From positions 1,107 through 65,106 of the forward strand of contig JAKUHH010000030.1 in the NCBI GenBank assembly GCA_022701365.1: a stretch of 64,000 nt of DNA, in the 5' to 3' direction. Positions 11,961 through 23,521 of this stretch are shown here, in pieces (the first letter of the stretch is position 1; each line of letters opens with the position of its first letter). Below the pieces are notes generated by a model. It had not been told where the DNA came from, ran no database searches, and was given only the letters and a program-made list of their open reading frames with translations. The position numbers were made by a program, and so were the translations under genes. Source of the DNA: Mycocentrospora acerina. Taxonomy: Eukaryota > Ascomycota > Dothideomycetes > Pleosporales.

Positions 11961-13035
11961 AGATGTGGACGAATCCAACTACTGGATACTTCGCAGAAAA
12001 TTAATCTCAGCTTCTGGACACACTACATGACTATCACAATTTCACAATTTTGAGGTGTGCTCAATGCATTTCAGGCGTTTGTGCATAAGTTTGAATATTC
12101 AGTCTCCCTTGGGTGTGAATCTCATCGCTGATTGAATTTTTTTAATGCATGTAATTACCTCACAATTACAAAATTGGTAATGTACATTATGCTTGCTATT
12201 GTGAATTTGAATAATATTCTATTACTAACTATTGATTTTTCAGGTCTTACAACGAACAAATTTCGTTGGTATCCTTTTTACCACTTCATCAACCCTCGTC
12301 GCAGACGGTAGTTCTGCCGCTTATAGCTTGGTTAGCATAAATTTCCTTCACTTATCAAATGACTCGTTCACAGTTACAGAAGATCCTCCATTCACAGTAG
12401 TGTATAGTACGTTTCGGTAACAGATTATTTTTCTAAATAATACCCAATGCCCGCGACATCGGTCAAGTTGAGGTTGCTGACACTAACCTCCAAGTCACTA
12501 TTTAATTGGACTTATGAGATAAAGTAATCAGTAAATAAGGCAAGATTTACTGTAATGACCCAGTATAAAGTATACTTATCAGGAAAGAAACCTTTAGATA
12601 AAATGTATTGTAGTCTTAGAACTTGGTCCGTGGCTGAGTTTATATAGACGCGGCACATAAGTCTCTAGGTACTGTTGTTGTAGTAAATGTAGTTGCCCCA
12701 GACGTGCGCACCATTCATAATGAGAAATATGCCTAACTTACTGTTTGGTGCCATTGTTTTGTTCTGGAAAGCCACTTCGAAACCTATGATCTTAGTATGG
12801 AAGCACTAAATAAGACCAGGCTAAGACTCCGAAATACGAACTGTCACTATCCTTGCGTACAGATGTGCTATGCTATTAAGTAGGCGTAACGCTGTGAGAT
12901 TAACGATCTTAGAGATGCAATCTTCACGTTACTTTTTCAAATCAATCTGCTACGTACTGCTGCTAGCTACAACGATGAAGCATCTGGCCTAAACCTAGCA
13001 TTGCCAGTAACTCGTTTTACCCAATCAATGTAGGT
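11961..13035 (+). pseudogene. Unidentified protein-coding relic riddled with nonsense codons
   Basis: From an ATG at 11961 a short exon reads to a GTGTGC donor near 12054; after an acceptor at about 12243 one frame can be followed to about 13030. In its last 200 codons it has about eleven stops, yet the codons between read as ordinary protein (for example DARDIGQ-like NARDIGQ, AAHKSLGTVVVVNVVAPD, CFVLESHFETYDLSMEALNK). The stops fit CAA to TAA, CAG to TAG, CGA or TGG to TGA, the RIP signature, rather than frameshifts. I could not name the family. The first part (12240-12440) is less certain: a neighbouring frame also reads plausibly there, so an intron may be missed. Confidence 0.5.
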
Positions 13036-14001
13036 AAATAGTTTTGTAGAATGTGACTCTAGCTGCTTCTACAGGTCAATCTCCTAAACCTCAAGAGGAC
13101 TTGTTATCGTAACCGGAATTTTGCCCTTCAAGCAAACAGCAATATCTTCAATCCGCTGAGATGACTATGGAAAACCTGAGGAAAAGCACTTGCAAAATTG
13201 TGTTCTCCAGGGATTAGAGAACGTCGTGCTATAGGAATAGGATAAAAGACAAGATGCAAGTACACAGAAGACGCACCGGCAGAAATATTTGTCTACACTC
13301 TTCCCTACTGTATTTAATTTGTCCTTAAAAAATGACCTGGCGATATGGTTCAGATATCGTGTATCGTACTGAAAATAGTTGAACAATGTTATTGTCCTAA
13401 AACTTCAGTATTTGTTCTCCTGAATGCATCAAAGTTTGAAGAATACCTTTGACAGGTAGATTATTTACAAAACGTTATGATCCGTAAAGTCTGTGAAGCA
13501 AACAAAAAGTTGAGATGGGTGAATAAGAAAGAGTAAACCTACAACTTCTGACCTTGGGAAGATGTTGTAGTTCGAGGCATGGGCAATGTATGCATCAAGG
13601 CTTTATTGCCGAGGAGATGGAACTATAAATTTCCACCAGTTATTAAACGACAAGAAGTTCATGCAGGAAATGCATTTGTGAAACAGAATATCTCCTTAAT
13701 CACCGAGGGAACATGATGGGCTGTCAATATGCTGCTTGTGTGACCTCGACTCGCGATACAATGAAGGTACACGTCCCGAAAAGCAGCAACTTATACATTG
13801 GGCACGTTGCAAAAACGTGTTTCGATTTGTTCATAAACTGAAAGTTGCAACAAGCCCCAAGGTCATATCCGCCGTCTAAATTGATCTAACAGTCGAGAGC
13901 ACCAGCATCTACAACTACATGTTCGCTTGATGGTCCGATTGACTATGTCACTCTGGTAGAGTTTTATGTATTCTGGAATTTCTAGACCTTCATAGTTAAA
14001 T
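13036..14001. other. Intergenic, possible further relic
   Basis: No intact gene. Codon-like stretches with stops occur on the plus strand around 13540-13900, but no domain could be recognised and the frame is not continuous. Confidence 0.4.
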
Positions 14002-15074
14002 TCAGTGCCAATACTTTGGTGCAATACCTTTTACCATGAGCCACACCTGCTCCACAGCAACAACAACGTCTTCTGGCAAGCTCTGCTTCTCCAGATCTGC
14101 AAGGTTATCCTCCAAATGCTTGACACTGCTTGCACCAATAATGATAGCATCGCCCAGTTCCTCCTTGAGGGCAGAGTGATGTTTGAGCCAGCACAAAGCA
14201 ATCTCACCGATCGTGAGGCCATGTTTTTTCCCCGCAGTTTGAACCAACTCTAGAGCATCGAAGTATGCGTTGTTCCAGTAGCGGCTTCGGTGAAGTTTTC
14301 CCTGCACTCCTTTTGGATCAAAACGCGATCCGGCTTCAAACTCAGTCTGATCGCGCGTATAGCGACCAGTGAAAAAGCCACCTGCCAACGGTTGGAATGC
14401 ATACAGCGAGATGCCGTACTTGCGCAGGCACGGGAAAAGTTCTCCCTCGGTGGTGCGTTGCAATATGTTATATACTCCTTGATATACTGTAGGCATGATC
14501 CAACCATTTGTCTTGCATATCTCGCATATAGCTGATACTTCCCAGGACATGTAGTTGCTAATACCGAACCGCGAAAAGAGACCTTCCTGGTGTAGCTTAT
14601 TGACTTCACGAAGTGTGTCCACAATTGGTGTCATGCGATCTGGTCCATGGAGATGGAACATGTCGATTTTATCGGTCTGTAGGGCTTTCAGACTGTTTAA
14701 TATACCACGGCGTAGGTCTTCTGGCTTGTGCGTGTAGCTTTCGTGTGCTGATGAAGGTCCACGCGCGTTTGGGTAGAGTTTCGTTTCCATCACGATGCCG
14801 CGCTTCTTCCAGTTAAGGTCTGCGAGCATGGTTTCTGACGAACCAGAGCCGTAAAGACGAGCTGTGTCAACTTCGTTGTGGCCATAACGCTGGAATGTAT
14901 CAAGGATTTTGGCCGCTTCGTCCAGCTCATGAACTCGCGCACCAAGTGTGTCTTCAAATATGTCAGCTTGAACTGTCCCCTTCTCTAAAATCTAGTTGTA
15001 AAAATATACATACTGGGGTTCCCAAAAGTCATCGCACCGAAGACAATCTTCATGTTGTTGATAGTGTTCGCCAT
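14002..15074 (-). CDS. Aldo-keto reductase, AKR7-like (aflatoxin-aldehyde-reductase type)
   Basis: Exons 15074-15014 and 14984-14002 (29-nt-apart splice signals GTATGT and TTTTAG) encode 347 residues. The intron is unusually short, so this junction is the weakest point; without it the N-terminal beta strand with FGAMTFG would be lost. The AKR tetrad is visible: Asp60 and Tyr65 in EVDTARLYG, Lys89 in METKL, His133 in LHGPD. NADPH-dependent enzymes of this type reduce aldehydes and dialdehydes in the cytosol. It lies tail-to-head with the NmrA-like reductase upstream, 522 bp away. No co-regulated cluster motif was seen near it. Confidence 0.83.
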
Positions 15075-15595
15075 CGTTGCAAAATAATGATTATTAAATG
15101 TGATGATTTTATAATCAAATAATTGAGAAGCGGGACACCAAACCAGTTTATGTTGCTCGGGAAGATACATGACGCGAACAGGATGATCCCCATGTACACT
15201 CTTGTCCAAGAGCGTTCAACAACGGAGGTCCTCCGTACTGCCGCTTAAACCCAATCGCCAAGAAAAAAATTATTTGTCGGCCATCAGATTGGGCTTATGC
15301 AGGTTGATGACAGCTAATTCACTTTCGGTAGGCGCTGTTTAGAGTTCTGGGAATTAGGCTAGGATTCGTCAGCATCTGCGTTTAGCCTAACTGTTCCTGT
15401 TAAAGTCGTTAAGTCCAACACTCCTCATGATGCACCAAGTTCATCCTGATTTTTCTCTTAGAACTTATCTTAAAATTCCGATTAAACTAATTTCAACTTT
15501 GGAGATTTAAAGTTCATTAGTAATGTTTACTAATAAAAAAATCGTAAAGTAATTTTTGTTTGCTTGTTGTTGCATGTTAAGTAAAAAGTTATACA
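15075..15595. other. Intergenic between AKR promoter and NmrA-like 3' end
   Basis: Contains the promoter of the AKR gene (reading leftward) and the 3' flank of the NmrA-like gene. No gene or repeat recognised; the right-hand 100 bp are AT-rich. Confidence 0.5.
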
Positions 15596-16637
15596 CTATA
15601 TGCGATTTAGAACCTTCATAACAACTTCTTCTAAATTCTCTTTCGGTAAACCTAGACGTTCATTCCAGATTCCGCTTTCTGTTTGGGAATTGTCACCGAG
15701 TGCAGCTTCATTAAACATCGCAGCGATAATAATATCCCCACCTCCAGCTGCGTCGCCTTGCTGAAGCTTTTGGAAACCAACGATTTTTAGTTTATCTGAG
15801 TCTTCATGTTTGATTTTCCAATCCTCACCAGTAGCGCCCTGCAAGGCCGCAAGGATGTCAATCTGACTAACTGTCAGTGACTCCACGTAAACAAACTTAT
15901 TAGCAACCATATCGGGATGTTTCAAAACGGCAACGATAGTACGGGCTATCTGCGCAATGTTGGTAGCAGTGAAGCGGGTTTTCCCTCCATCGATTAGTGT
16001 AGCAGTCTTGTTAGCTATGTCGAACCCACAAAAGCCGGACTTCAGGCTCTGACAGATATTAGACGCATGCGGCAAAGTATTAGAAATGAGCACACACCCA
16101 GTCAAAGAATAGGCCTGTAATTATGCCTACCCAACTCATGTTTTCTTCATTGGCCTGAAGGAAATTGATGAAATCCTTCTTCGGCTTGAAGAAGGGCACG
16201 GCGGCGACAACGGCATCAGACTTTGCAGTTAGCAACAGCTTGGAGGGAACGTTCATTGCGTACCATTGTATCAGAACCAAACTCGCTAGGAATAAAAAAC
16301 TTAACACCAGCAGCAATTGCTGCATCGGCCAAGATTTTCTGTTCAGCCACGGCCGTGATTCCCAACATACTGACTATGGCATCTTGGCCCTTTAGGACCT
16401 TGGTTAGCGACTCTAGGTCATAGTCGCTTTGTACAACATTCGCACCCCCTAAGAATCTGGTGGATGAGCCTTTACGTGACAGGATGGTGAAAATAAAATC
16501 GGAATCGAGCAGGTCAGGGATCACCGCATGGCCAAGGTTGCCGCTTGCCTATGGTAAAGAAGTGTAAGCTACAAGCAGTAATGGTTACAGGAGCAAAGAC
16601 AGCTTACACCAGCGAGAATAACGTTCTTGATCAACAT
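15596..16637 (-). CDS. NmrA-like / isoflavone-reductase-like NAD(P)-binding protein
   Basis: Four exons: 16637-16608, 16548-16264, 16220-16098 and 16048-15596, giving 296 residues, the usual length. Introns are 59, 43 and 49 nt; the 43-nt one has GTACGC, CTAAC and AAAG and restores the frame exactly. The N-terminus carries the Rossmann motif GASGNLG (residues 10-16, split by intron 1), then FIPSEFGSD near residue 100 and ITGLFFDW near 142, all typical of the family. Members are atypical short-chain dehydrogenases acting as isoflavone/pinoresinol-type reductases or as redox-sensing regulators; which applies here is not visible. Cytosolic. The next gene leftward is the AKR; a shared pathway is possible but unproven. 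Confidence 0.85.
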
Positions 16638-17639
16638 GCTGTAATAGGGAGATGTTGTACAAAGAGTTGAGACAGTGTAGTTGATGTAGAACACACATTG
16701 AAGCTTTATTATGTAGTCCCCGTCGGATGAAACCGCTTGTCAAAGCGTCAAAGTGTCGGCTGTCAGATTAGTGATCGCTATGCTCACACTTACAAGGGTG
16801 CAGAAATGTCCGCAGCGTTACCACTTTAATAGCCTTAACTACATAACTACTTTTGATAATACACTTACAAGATTGACGTTACTAAATCTTCGCCAAGGAT
16901 AAGTTTTCAGGCTATTTTAATGAAAATCCTAAACAACAAAGAGGACTGCAAGATGTTGCTGCAATAAGAAATGCATTATAATTTTTAAATAGATAGTTTA
17001 GATAGATATAATACAAGTAAAGAGAAAAAGCACTTCTCCTGTTTTACTAGGTTTTATACATTTTGGAAAAGAGAGCTAAGTCTAAAAGGAGAAACAGCGC
17101 CTTACATACTGATGTCCGCACAAGCGATTCTGAAATTATTTTCTTAAGTTAGCTAAATTTAAGGCACAGTGAGAGCATTAGATATTATTAAATTTTTAAA
17201 TAACTAGAATTTTTCAGGATTTTGTTATTTTAAAATAGTTATGCGTTGCGTAGTAGAGTAGAGTTGCAGGTTGATGAAAACGGTGAAAAATGAAGCGATT
17301 GATATTCTTGATGCATCAGCGGAGACTGTGCTCCAGCTGATTACCTAATGGCATGACTTATCCAGTGCACCGACATGAATTTACAGATGCGCCGTTACAC
17401 GGGCAAACTTCAGTCCGAGGACACCAACTATACTAGCTTATTAATCACGTATTATCACATCAATGATCACCATTTAATTCAGATTTTTCTTCTACTAAAG
17501 AGATTAGATTCGTTGCCCTTGTCTTCTTCTTAATTTCACAGTGTCTTCAGAACTAATTCTGATGAGCAGTATTTATCTATTCTAATTTAAAACAACACTA
17601 TCAATCTAAAGCTAAGTTCAACTTTTAGATTAACGGTTT
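16638..17639. other. NmrA-like promoter and AT-rich spacer
   Basis: Holds the promoter of the NmrA-like gene at its left end, with CCGTCGG and GTCCGCAG strings near 16720-16815 that could be zinc-cluster half sites. No gene recognised; 16850-17250 is AT-rich. Confidence 0.4.
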
Positions 17640-18707
17640 GTCCTGCCATGTATGATTTTGTGTTCTTGCGGAGACGCTTGCTCGGTATTATCGAATTCGC
17701 GCAATTGTTAGTAGAGAAGAGCAAGGTGACCGGATCAGATCAAGAACACGCCATCTGTAAAACCTTTCTTAAATGCTTTAGAGAACATTGTGATCAAAGA
17801 TTTTTTGCAAGAGGGTGCATTTAACAAGTTTATAACCGGTGTAGATGGAGTGGTACATGAAACATCTCCTCTAGCAACATCTTTAAGTCATGTTTCTTGA
17901 TAAACTGTGCAAGACCTATTCGTATCATTCAGACTGATGACTACAAACGGGATATAACCAATCCATCTATCCAGGCAACAGTTAGGATATTAAAGTCCTC
18001 AACGAAGGCTGAGTCAGTAAGAAGGGTGGTTATAATGTCATCTATCGCAACTCTGCTGTCGTGGGAATGCTTATTTTCTTACAATATCTCAACAATATTC
18101 ACTTCTACGCCACCTATTTCACTTTATCTCCACCTTGCTAATGTGTTTAAGCAAACAACACTTATTCCCTACCACCAATTCCAGCTTCTTTTTCTGCGCT
18201 TCTTCAAGCATATGCAATTGCAAAATTAAATGCGGTTGCAGTATAAGAGCAGTCTATAAAGGAAAAAAATATCAATTTTGATCTTATCAGGATCTTGCCT
18301 AGCATAGTGATTAGCAAGAATAAGATAATACTAAGAAAAAGGACTTTGCAAATAGCACAAACGGTGTTGCCACCAGGCCAATACTTGATATCAGACAAGA
18401 GATGCCGTCGCCTGGGGTATTAGTTCATGTCAATGATGTGGCTAGGGTGCATATCGATGCCCTAAACTTTTCAATTCGAGGTAACCAGAGACTGTTGGCT
18501 CCTTCTAGGGAACCGGAAGGAACAACTTGGGATAATGCAAAAAGAATCGCGCTGCAGTTACATAGTAAGCAAGTGTCCGATAGATTCTTTTCACTCATTG
18601 GGACATGGCCAAGTAGAGTCATCCGACTCGATGCGTCCAAAAGCTACTTGGGTAGAAATTCACTGGGTAGAAAGAACAACCCAAGAGCGTTGTATATCAC
18701 TTCATAG
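17640..18707 (+). pseudogene. Dihydroflavonol-4-reductase-like SDR pseudogene
   Basis: Pieces of one extended SDR are in order but broken. Near 17650-17760 a frame reads ETLARYYRIRAIV...EEQGDRIR with an in-frame TGA; near 17850 VVHETSPLA stands for the usual VxHxASP motif; 17950-18060 reads ILKSSTKAESVRRVVIMSS; 18402-18640 reads the C-terminal domain with HVNDVARVHIDALN and an LIGT...LDASKS end. Frameshifts and stops lie between them, and the catalytic Tyr-x3-Lys stretch is not readable. It is moderately RIP-like and is the sister of the much more decayed copy at 5718-6245. Confidence 0.8.
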
Positions 18708-20269
18708 AACTTACATGAACTAATTACGGTGCACCACTTTGACGCAATACTGAAATAAAATGCTTCTACTCACTCTTGTCCATTTGGAAAAATGAAGAAC
18801 AATTATACAATTCTTGTGATTTCTTACTTTAAAGAGATTCAATGTTTACTCTATTTTATTAAGCGAAATTAATTCTTGATTACACATCCTAGTGAGGATT
18901 TTGATCGAAGTTAAACTTGGTTCAAACTCAGTCCCAACAGTAACTTTCACAGCTTATTGTTGAAATGCGCCAATTAATTTGCAGTTTTGACCGTTTCATG
19001 CCGAATTATGAACAACCTGATCAATTTCACGTCCAACTTTTGTCCATTACGATAGATTATCTCAGTCAGAATAATTGTCCTCAATTGAAAAGAAGTTTGA
19101 TACAGGATATACAATACTGGAGTATTGGTAATGCAAGAATTGGTAAAGGAGGTTAATCAGAGGTGCCCAAGCAAAACGTAGTGTAAGCATTTCTTGCTCA
19201 AATGCCCATGCAAGTTAGAGTGCACAAGTATTGGGAGACAGAATGATTTTCTTGATCAGCTCGATGCTTTCGTCAGTATTTTGTGTATTCAATGAGCTCA
19301 GGGTTAGTTTTATGAGCGATTATAGATGAGTGATTGTGCTAACTAACTGCCAATTTGTACTGAATTAAAATGCCGATCTGGAAGGTCATAAAGTCTATCA
19401 AGTTCGAATCTAGCTTTGCTAGAAAGCATTTCGGCTGATTTGTAACTTGAATCGCCTTAAAATTTTGCAGTGCATATGAAATGATTTGGAGGAACCAACC
19501 ATGCATGCTCAAAGATGTTCAATATTCTAGGTTCGAAATGAAGGTGATAAAGCTTATGGTTGAGCCGGGGAATCTGAACGGTAACGCGGAATAACATTAG
19601 CCCGCGTGACAATGGTTGCTAGCAGAAAGGCCCAACTTGACATAATGGCGGAGAGACTGCAAACATGAACACGAAGTACAGCATAATTAGAATCAAATCG
19701 GATGTTAAAATGTCCTCGGTTATGTGAATCTGTTTACTCAACATGAAAATAGTCCCGGAACTAATAGAAGCTGACGGCATGATTAGTTATCTTGTGCGCT
19801 CTCAGCATCCACAGGCTCGGCTTAGTTGTGGTTTGCGACAGATGCTGTCCAACTACCCAATAAAATATTGAACACAGATTTTGAGTATTTCTCTATGCTC
19901 TAATTTGGTGTTCAGCTTGAACTAATCCAGTTCCTATTCAATGACCAGACTTAGCAATGACAAAGATCTCTTCAAACCATTAAAAAATTGGAAGTGTACC
20001 AGCTTATCCTTAGATTGCTGAGATACATGTAACATTGTATTTAAAGCAATTTCAAAATGAACACCAATTTTGATATCATATTAACGAAACTAAATTTATT
20101 ATAAAAAACACTACTCAATTACTCATCAGGATGTATTTAGGTAAGAAATAGAAGCCTCTATGTACAATGATATCCGATACTGGCGATCTGATACGCTTGA
20201 TAGATTAACAGTGCTAGTGAACCCATTCTCAATGTCAACAATATAAGCGTTAGATCAAACACAAGCCGT
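18708..20269. other. Gene-free intergenic DNA
   Basis: Nothing convincing. A short plus-strand frame at 18965-19156 has no recognisable domain. A GTTCGAATC string at 19400 resembles a tRNA B box but lacks pairing arms. GC-rich CGGAA strings occur near 19585. Confidence 0.45.
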
Positions 20270-21329
20270 CTACACTTTCCATCCATCTATATCTTTTGAA
20301 GTAAACACGGTAAGATCCTCGATGTGGCCAAACCTTGTACCACCTCTGCCGAAATTCTCAGCTGTAATGTTAAGCAAGAAATCTGACGTTGTTGAATGCC
20401 TCCCTGGAAAACGCCTATCCAATTTTTTAGATAGCTCTTGAGGAGTGTAATGATCGGGCCCCTTTGCCTCTACTTCTTGCTGCCAGAAATTCAAGTAGTC
20501 TCGCGTAAATTCCAGATCTTTGGTTCCAATGAAGGATTCATTGCTTTGAGTATGCCCTGGGATAACAACTACCGGTTTCAAACTCAACAAAAAATCAAGA
20601 GTCGAAATCCACGAGGAAGTGAGAGTCGGTGTGAGCATATCAGCGAGGAAGAGATGCAATTTGCTGCCAAAGACAGTGTCGCCCGCTATCAGGGTGCGTG
20701 TTGACGGCAACCAGAACAGTGTTTCGTCAACAGTGTCTCCAGTAAGAGGCTGAATAAGGTGAATGGGCTGTTCCGAATCGCCAGGAAGAGTGAAGAAGGA
20801 GTATGGAAAAGGGGACGGGACCGAAGAGTTTTGAACGACTTCAGACGCACCAATCAGAGAGGTCCAATATGCTGACTAGACGTGCCGAAGTGGAAAATTA
20901 GTAAAGATTGCCAAGCTAGAGAAGTTCGGTGATTTTTTGAAAACATGAACTTACAGTTATAGGTGCTGAGGTCGCGATTCCGCTCGCAGCTTCAGGGTTT
21001 GCATAAAACTTTGCGTCCGGGAACGCATCGAGAACAGTACGGGCGCTGAGGTAGTGGTCTGGGTGGTTATGAGAGACAAAGGCAGCCACAACAGGCTTTT
21101 TTGTCTTCGATTTTATCCAAACATTCAGGTTCGTGGCGCTTGATATAGTGAGAGGCAGATCAATAAGGACAGCGGCTTCAGAGCCAATAATCAATGAAGA
21201 CACCATGTTGAGCGCAACATCTTGGTGCACAAAGGTTTCGACACGAAGAGAACTCTTCTTGGGTCCATTTAAATTAGTAGCCTTACTACCCAGTAGGAGC
21301 GAGGAAATAAGGAGGAGAGGGAGCATCAT
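20270..21329 (-). CDS. Secreted metallo-beta-lactamase-fold hydrolase
   Basis: Exons 21329-20955 and 20875-20270 encode 326 residues; the 79-nt intron has GTAAGT and a TCTAG acceptor chosen because it alone keeps the frame. Residues 1-17 form a hydrophobic signal-peptide-like start (MMLPLLLISSLLLGSKA). The zinc-binding HNHPDH motif is at residues 87-92 and a later GDT and PGHTQ are in the positions expected for further metal ligands. The family hydrolyses a wide range of esters, lactones and amides using one or two metal ions. Substrate unknown. A TATAAATA box lies about 90 bp upstream. Confidence 0.85.
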
Positions 21330-21415
21330 GAGAATTTTTTGGTTGTAACAGGAATATGATGAAGCTGCAATGTAGACTGGAAGAGCTTGCGATCTGCGGT
21401 TCGGATGCCCCAGTG

Positions 21416-21424
21416 ATATTTATA
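21416..21424 (-). promoter_or_regulatory. Probable TATA box of the MBL-fold gene
   Basis: On the minus strand this reads TATAAATAT, about 87-95 bp before the start codon at 21329, a normal TATA-to-ATG distance for a fungal gene with a short 5'UTR. Confidence 0.5.
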
Positions 21425-23521
21425 CAACAAAGCAACTCAATTATCAGGGATTGTGAATGAACTATTGTAATAACTTAATTTCGGAATTTTAAGATTAGTA
21501 ACGAGATAACTTAGAATCGGAGTGCGGAACAACTTTAAAAGGTATTAATACGAGAGAAAACCTGGCGGATACAAAAGATGCAAGGATGACAAAGAAGATT
21601 AAACGCTAGCAGGTGTTCTAATGCAGAATTTAAGATTTGTCATCCTGTCACAAAGAATGACTCGAATCAAGACATTCACGTGTAGTAGTTTGCGGTGAGT
21701 CATGTTTAGCTATCAAGAGCCTATTTTGTCTTAAGAGACCCACTTCTTTACTCCGCCGTTACTATCTTTTAAAGCAATTCTTTTCTCGGTTAGAAGCTCA
21801 ACTAATCACATAATTTGCTCCTAGCTATTTTAAAAAGCATGAAGATATGATGTGAATCGAATTACTATAGCAATCCTCAACGCATTGGATGAAATATACA
21901 CATCCAATTTGGTACTACAATGCGAACTCGACATGCCGTTTTGACACGGGTAATTTGAGTGCCAGAGGCAGTAATAGCGGCGCCTCGCTGGTATTTCGGA
22001 CAGCTTGCTGGATCACTTCCTATTTTTTGGCAAGAAAATCAGGCCACACTAACAAGGATCCAGAATCTAAAACAGTCTAGTGCTTTGTATGGATTACCTA
22101 TCAAGAAGCCAAACATGTGTTGGGAAAAGTGACAGATCGGTAATCTTTGGTTAAGGAAGTTGTTACCACAACTAGACTCGTGCATCTTTTCAAGCCCTAT
22201 CATTGTTCTGCACATTTCTCGCAAATACTCGGCACAAGAATTGAAACTTTTTTATTCTTAGTTTCTTAATTTCAAGAAGTACCAATTTGATTGAATCAAT
22301 CACATCGTAGAATTTTGTTGTGATTCTGTGCCTTTTCTCAAATGTTGATTTTGAATCGGCCTCACTAAATACTTGCGACCATTCTCAAGAGTTGTTGAGT
22401 ACGTAAGACGATGTTCCTAAATGCCTTTATGTATCGGTTCAAGATTCAAGAGACGTTATTATATGATCTTTGTAGTAAAGGCATATATAAAGATGGCAAA
22501 ACACTTCGCAGACAACGGACTTGAAAGCAGCCTTACTGTTAGAGTTTGATCACACAAAAAGTGATGATTTAGAGGGTTAAATTGAGTAATCATAGCTTGC
22601 AGATAATCCTAACATAGGATAATTGTTACAGCAAAAATCAATTGTCTCTAACAGTGATGTTTGTAGATTGATATAATCTACACGACGAGAACGTTTTGTA
22701 AAATTAGTTCTTTGTCTCATTATTAGATCTTGGTACCTATACCTATCTATTATATGTAGCTGTTAATGCAAGGCATATTCTCTTGATTCACATTTAATCG
22801 ATAAACTATGGCTTTCTTCTTACGCATACGTGAAGAATTGATATAAAGCTGTGTCTTTTCCGTAACTATCTGTTGGAAACCACTGTAACAAGATAGGTTA
22901 GGACGCTTATAAGAGAATTTAAAAATTCGGAGTTGTGCGCTGAGATTTTTGATAAATTCATATCATAAGCTTATGACACCCATCAGAGCACTATTCTCTC
23001 TATGTTTAGCTAGTTCGTAGATAAAATAAATCGGCTGCTATAGGTTGCATTAGGGATATTTCTGCAGTCTGTCTGATAGGAGTTAGAGTATATTTCTCTT
23101 TTCATCATAAGGTCTTTAAAAAATCAGAAGATGTTTTAGGTTTAAAAAGTATTTCATTGCTCAGTTTAAAGCAAAGAAGTATGTTTAATTTATTTTAGAA
23201 GTTTTCACTTAAGACTTCTACTAAAGTCAGTATTGAATGACATAATATGAATAATTCATGTTTATTTAATTTTTTGCCACTTTACATATGAATCGTGTTT
23301 CATGAGAGATCTACAGGAGGTAGGAACATGTAGCATTATCTAGGATTGATGAATATACGTATTCAAACACAAGATAGTACACCATACTGGCTATTATTAG
23401 TCATTCAAGTGAGTAGAATGTCAATATTCTTATCCTATAAATTTATACGACTAGAAATTGATATTTACACGAATCTAAAGTAGAAAAAATTATAATGTCA
23501 TCTTATCAACAACACTCAGCT
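21425..23521. other. Gene-free AT-rich intergenic DNA
   Basis: Upstream of the MBL-fold gene and downstream of the transporter. TTCGGAA and CGGAGTGCGGAA strings near 21480-21525 are possible regulator half sites in the MBL-fold promoter. The remainder is AT-rich with no domain. Confidence 0.45.

Noticed and set aside
19395..19410. GTTCGAATC string resembling a tRNA B box
   Set aside because: The flanking bases do not form a T stem or acceptor stem, and no A box is found at the right distance.
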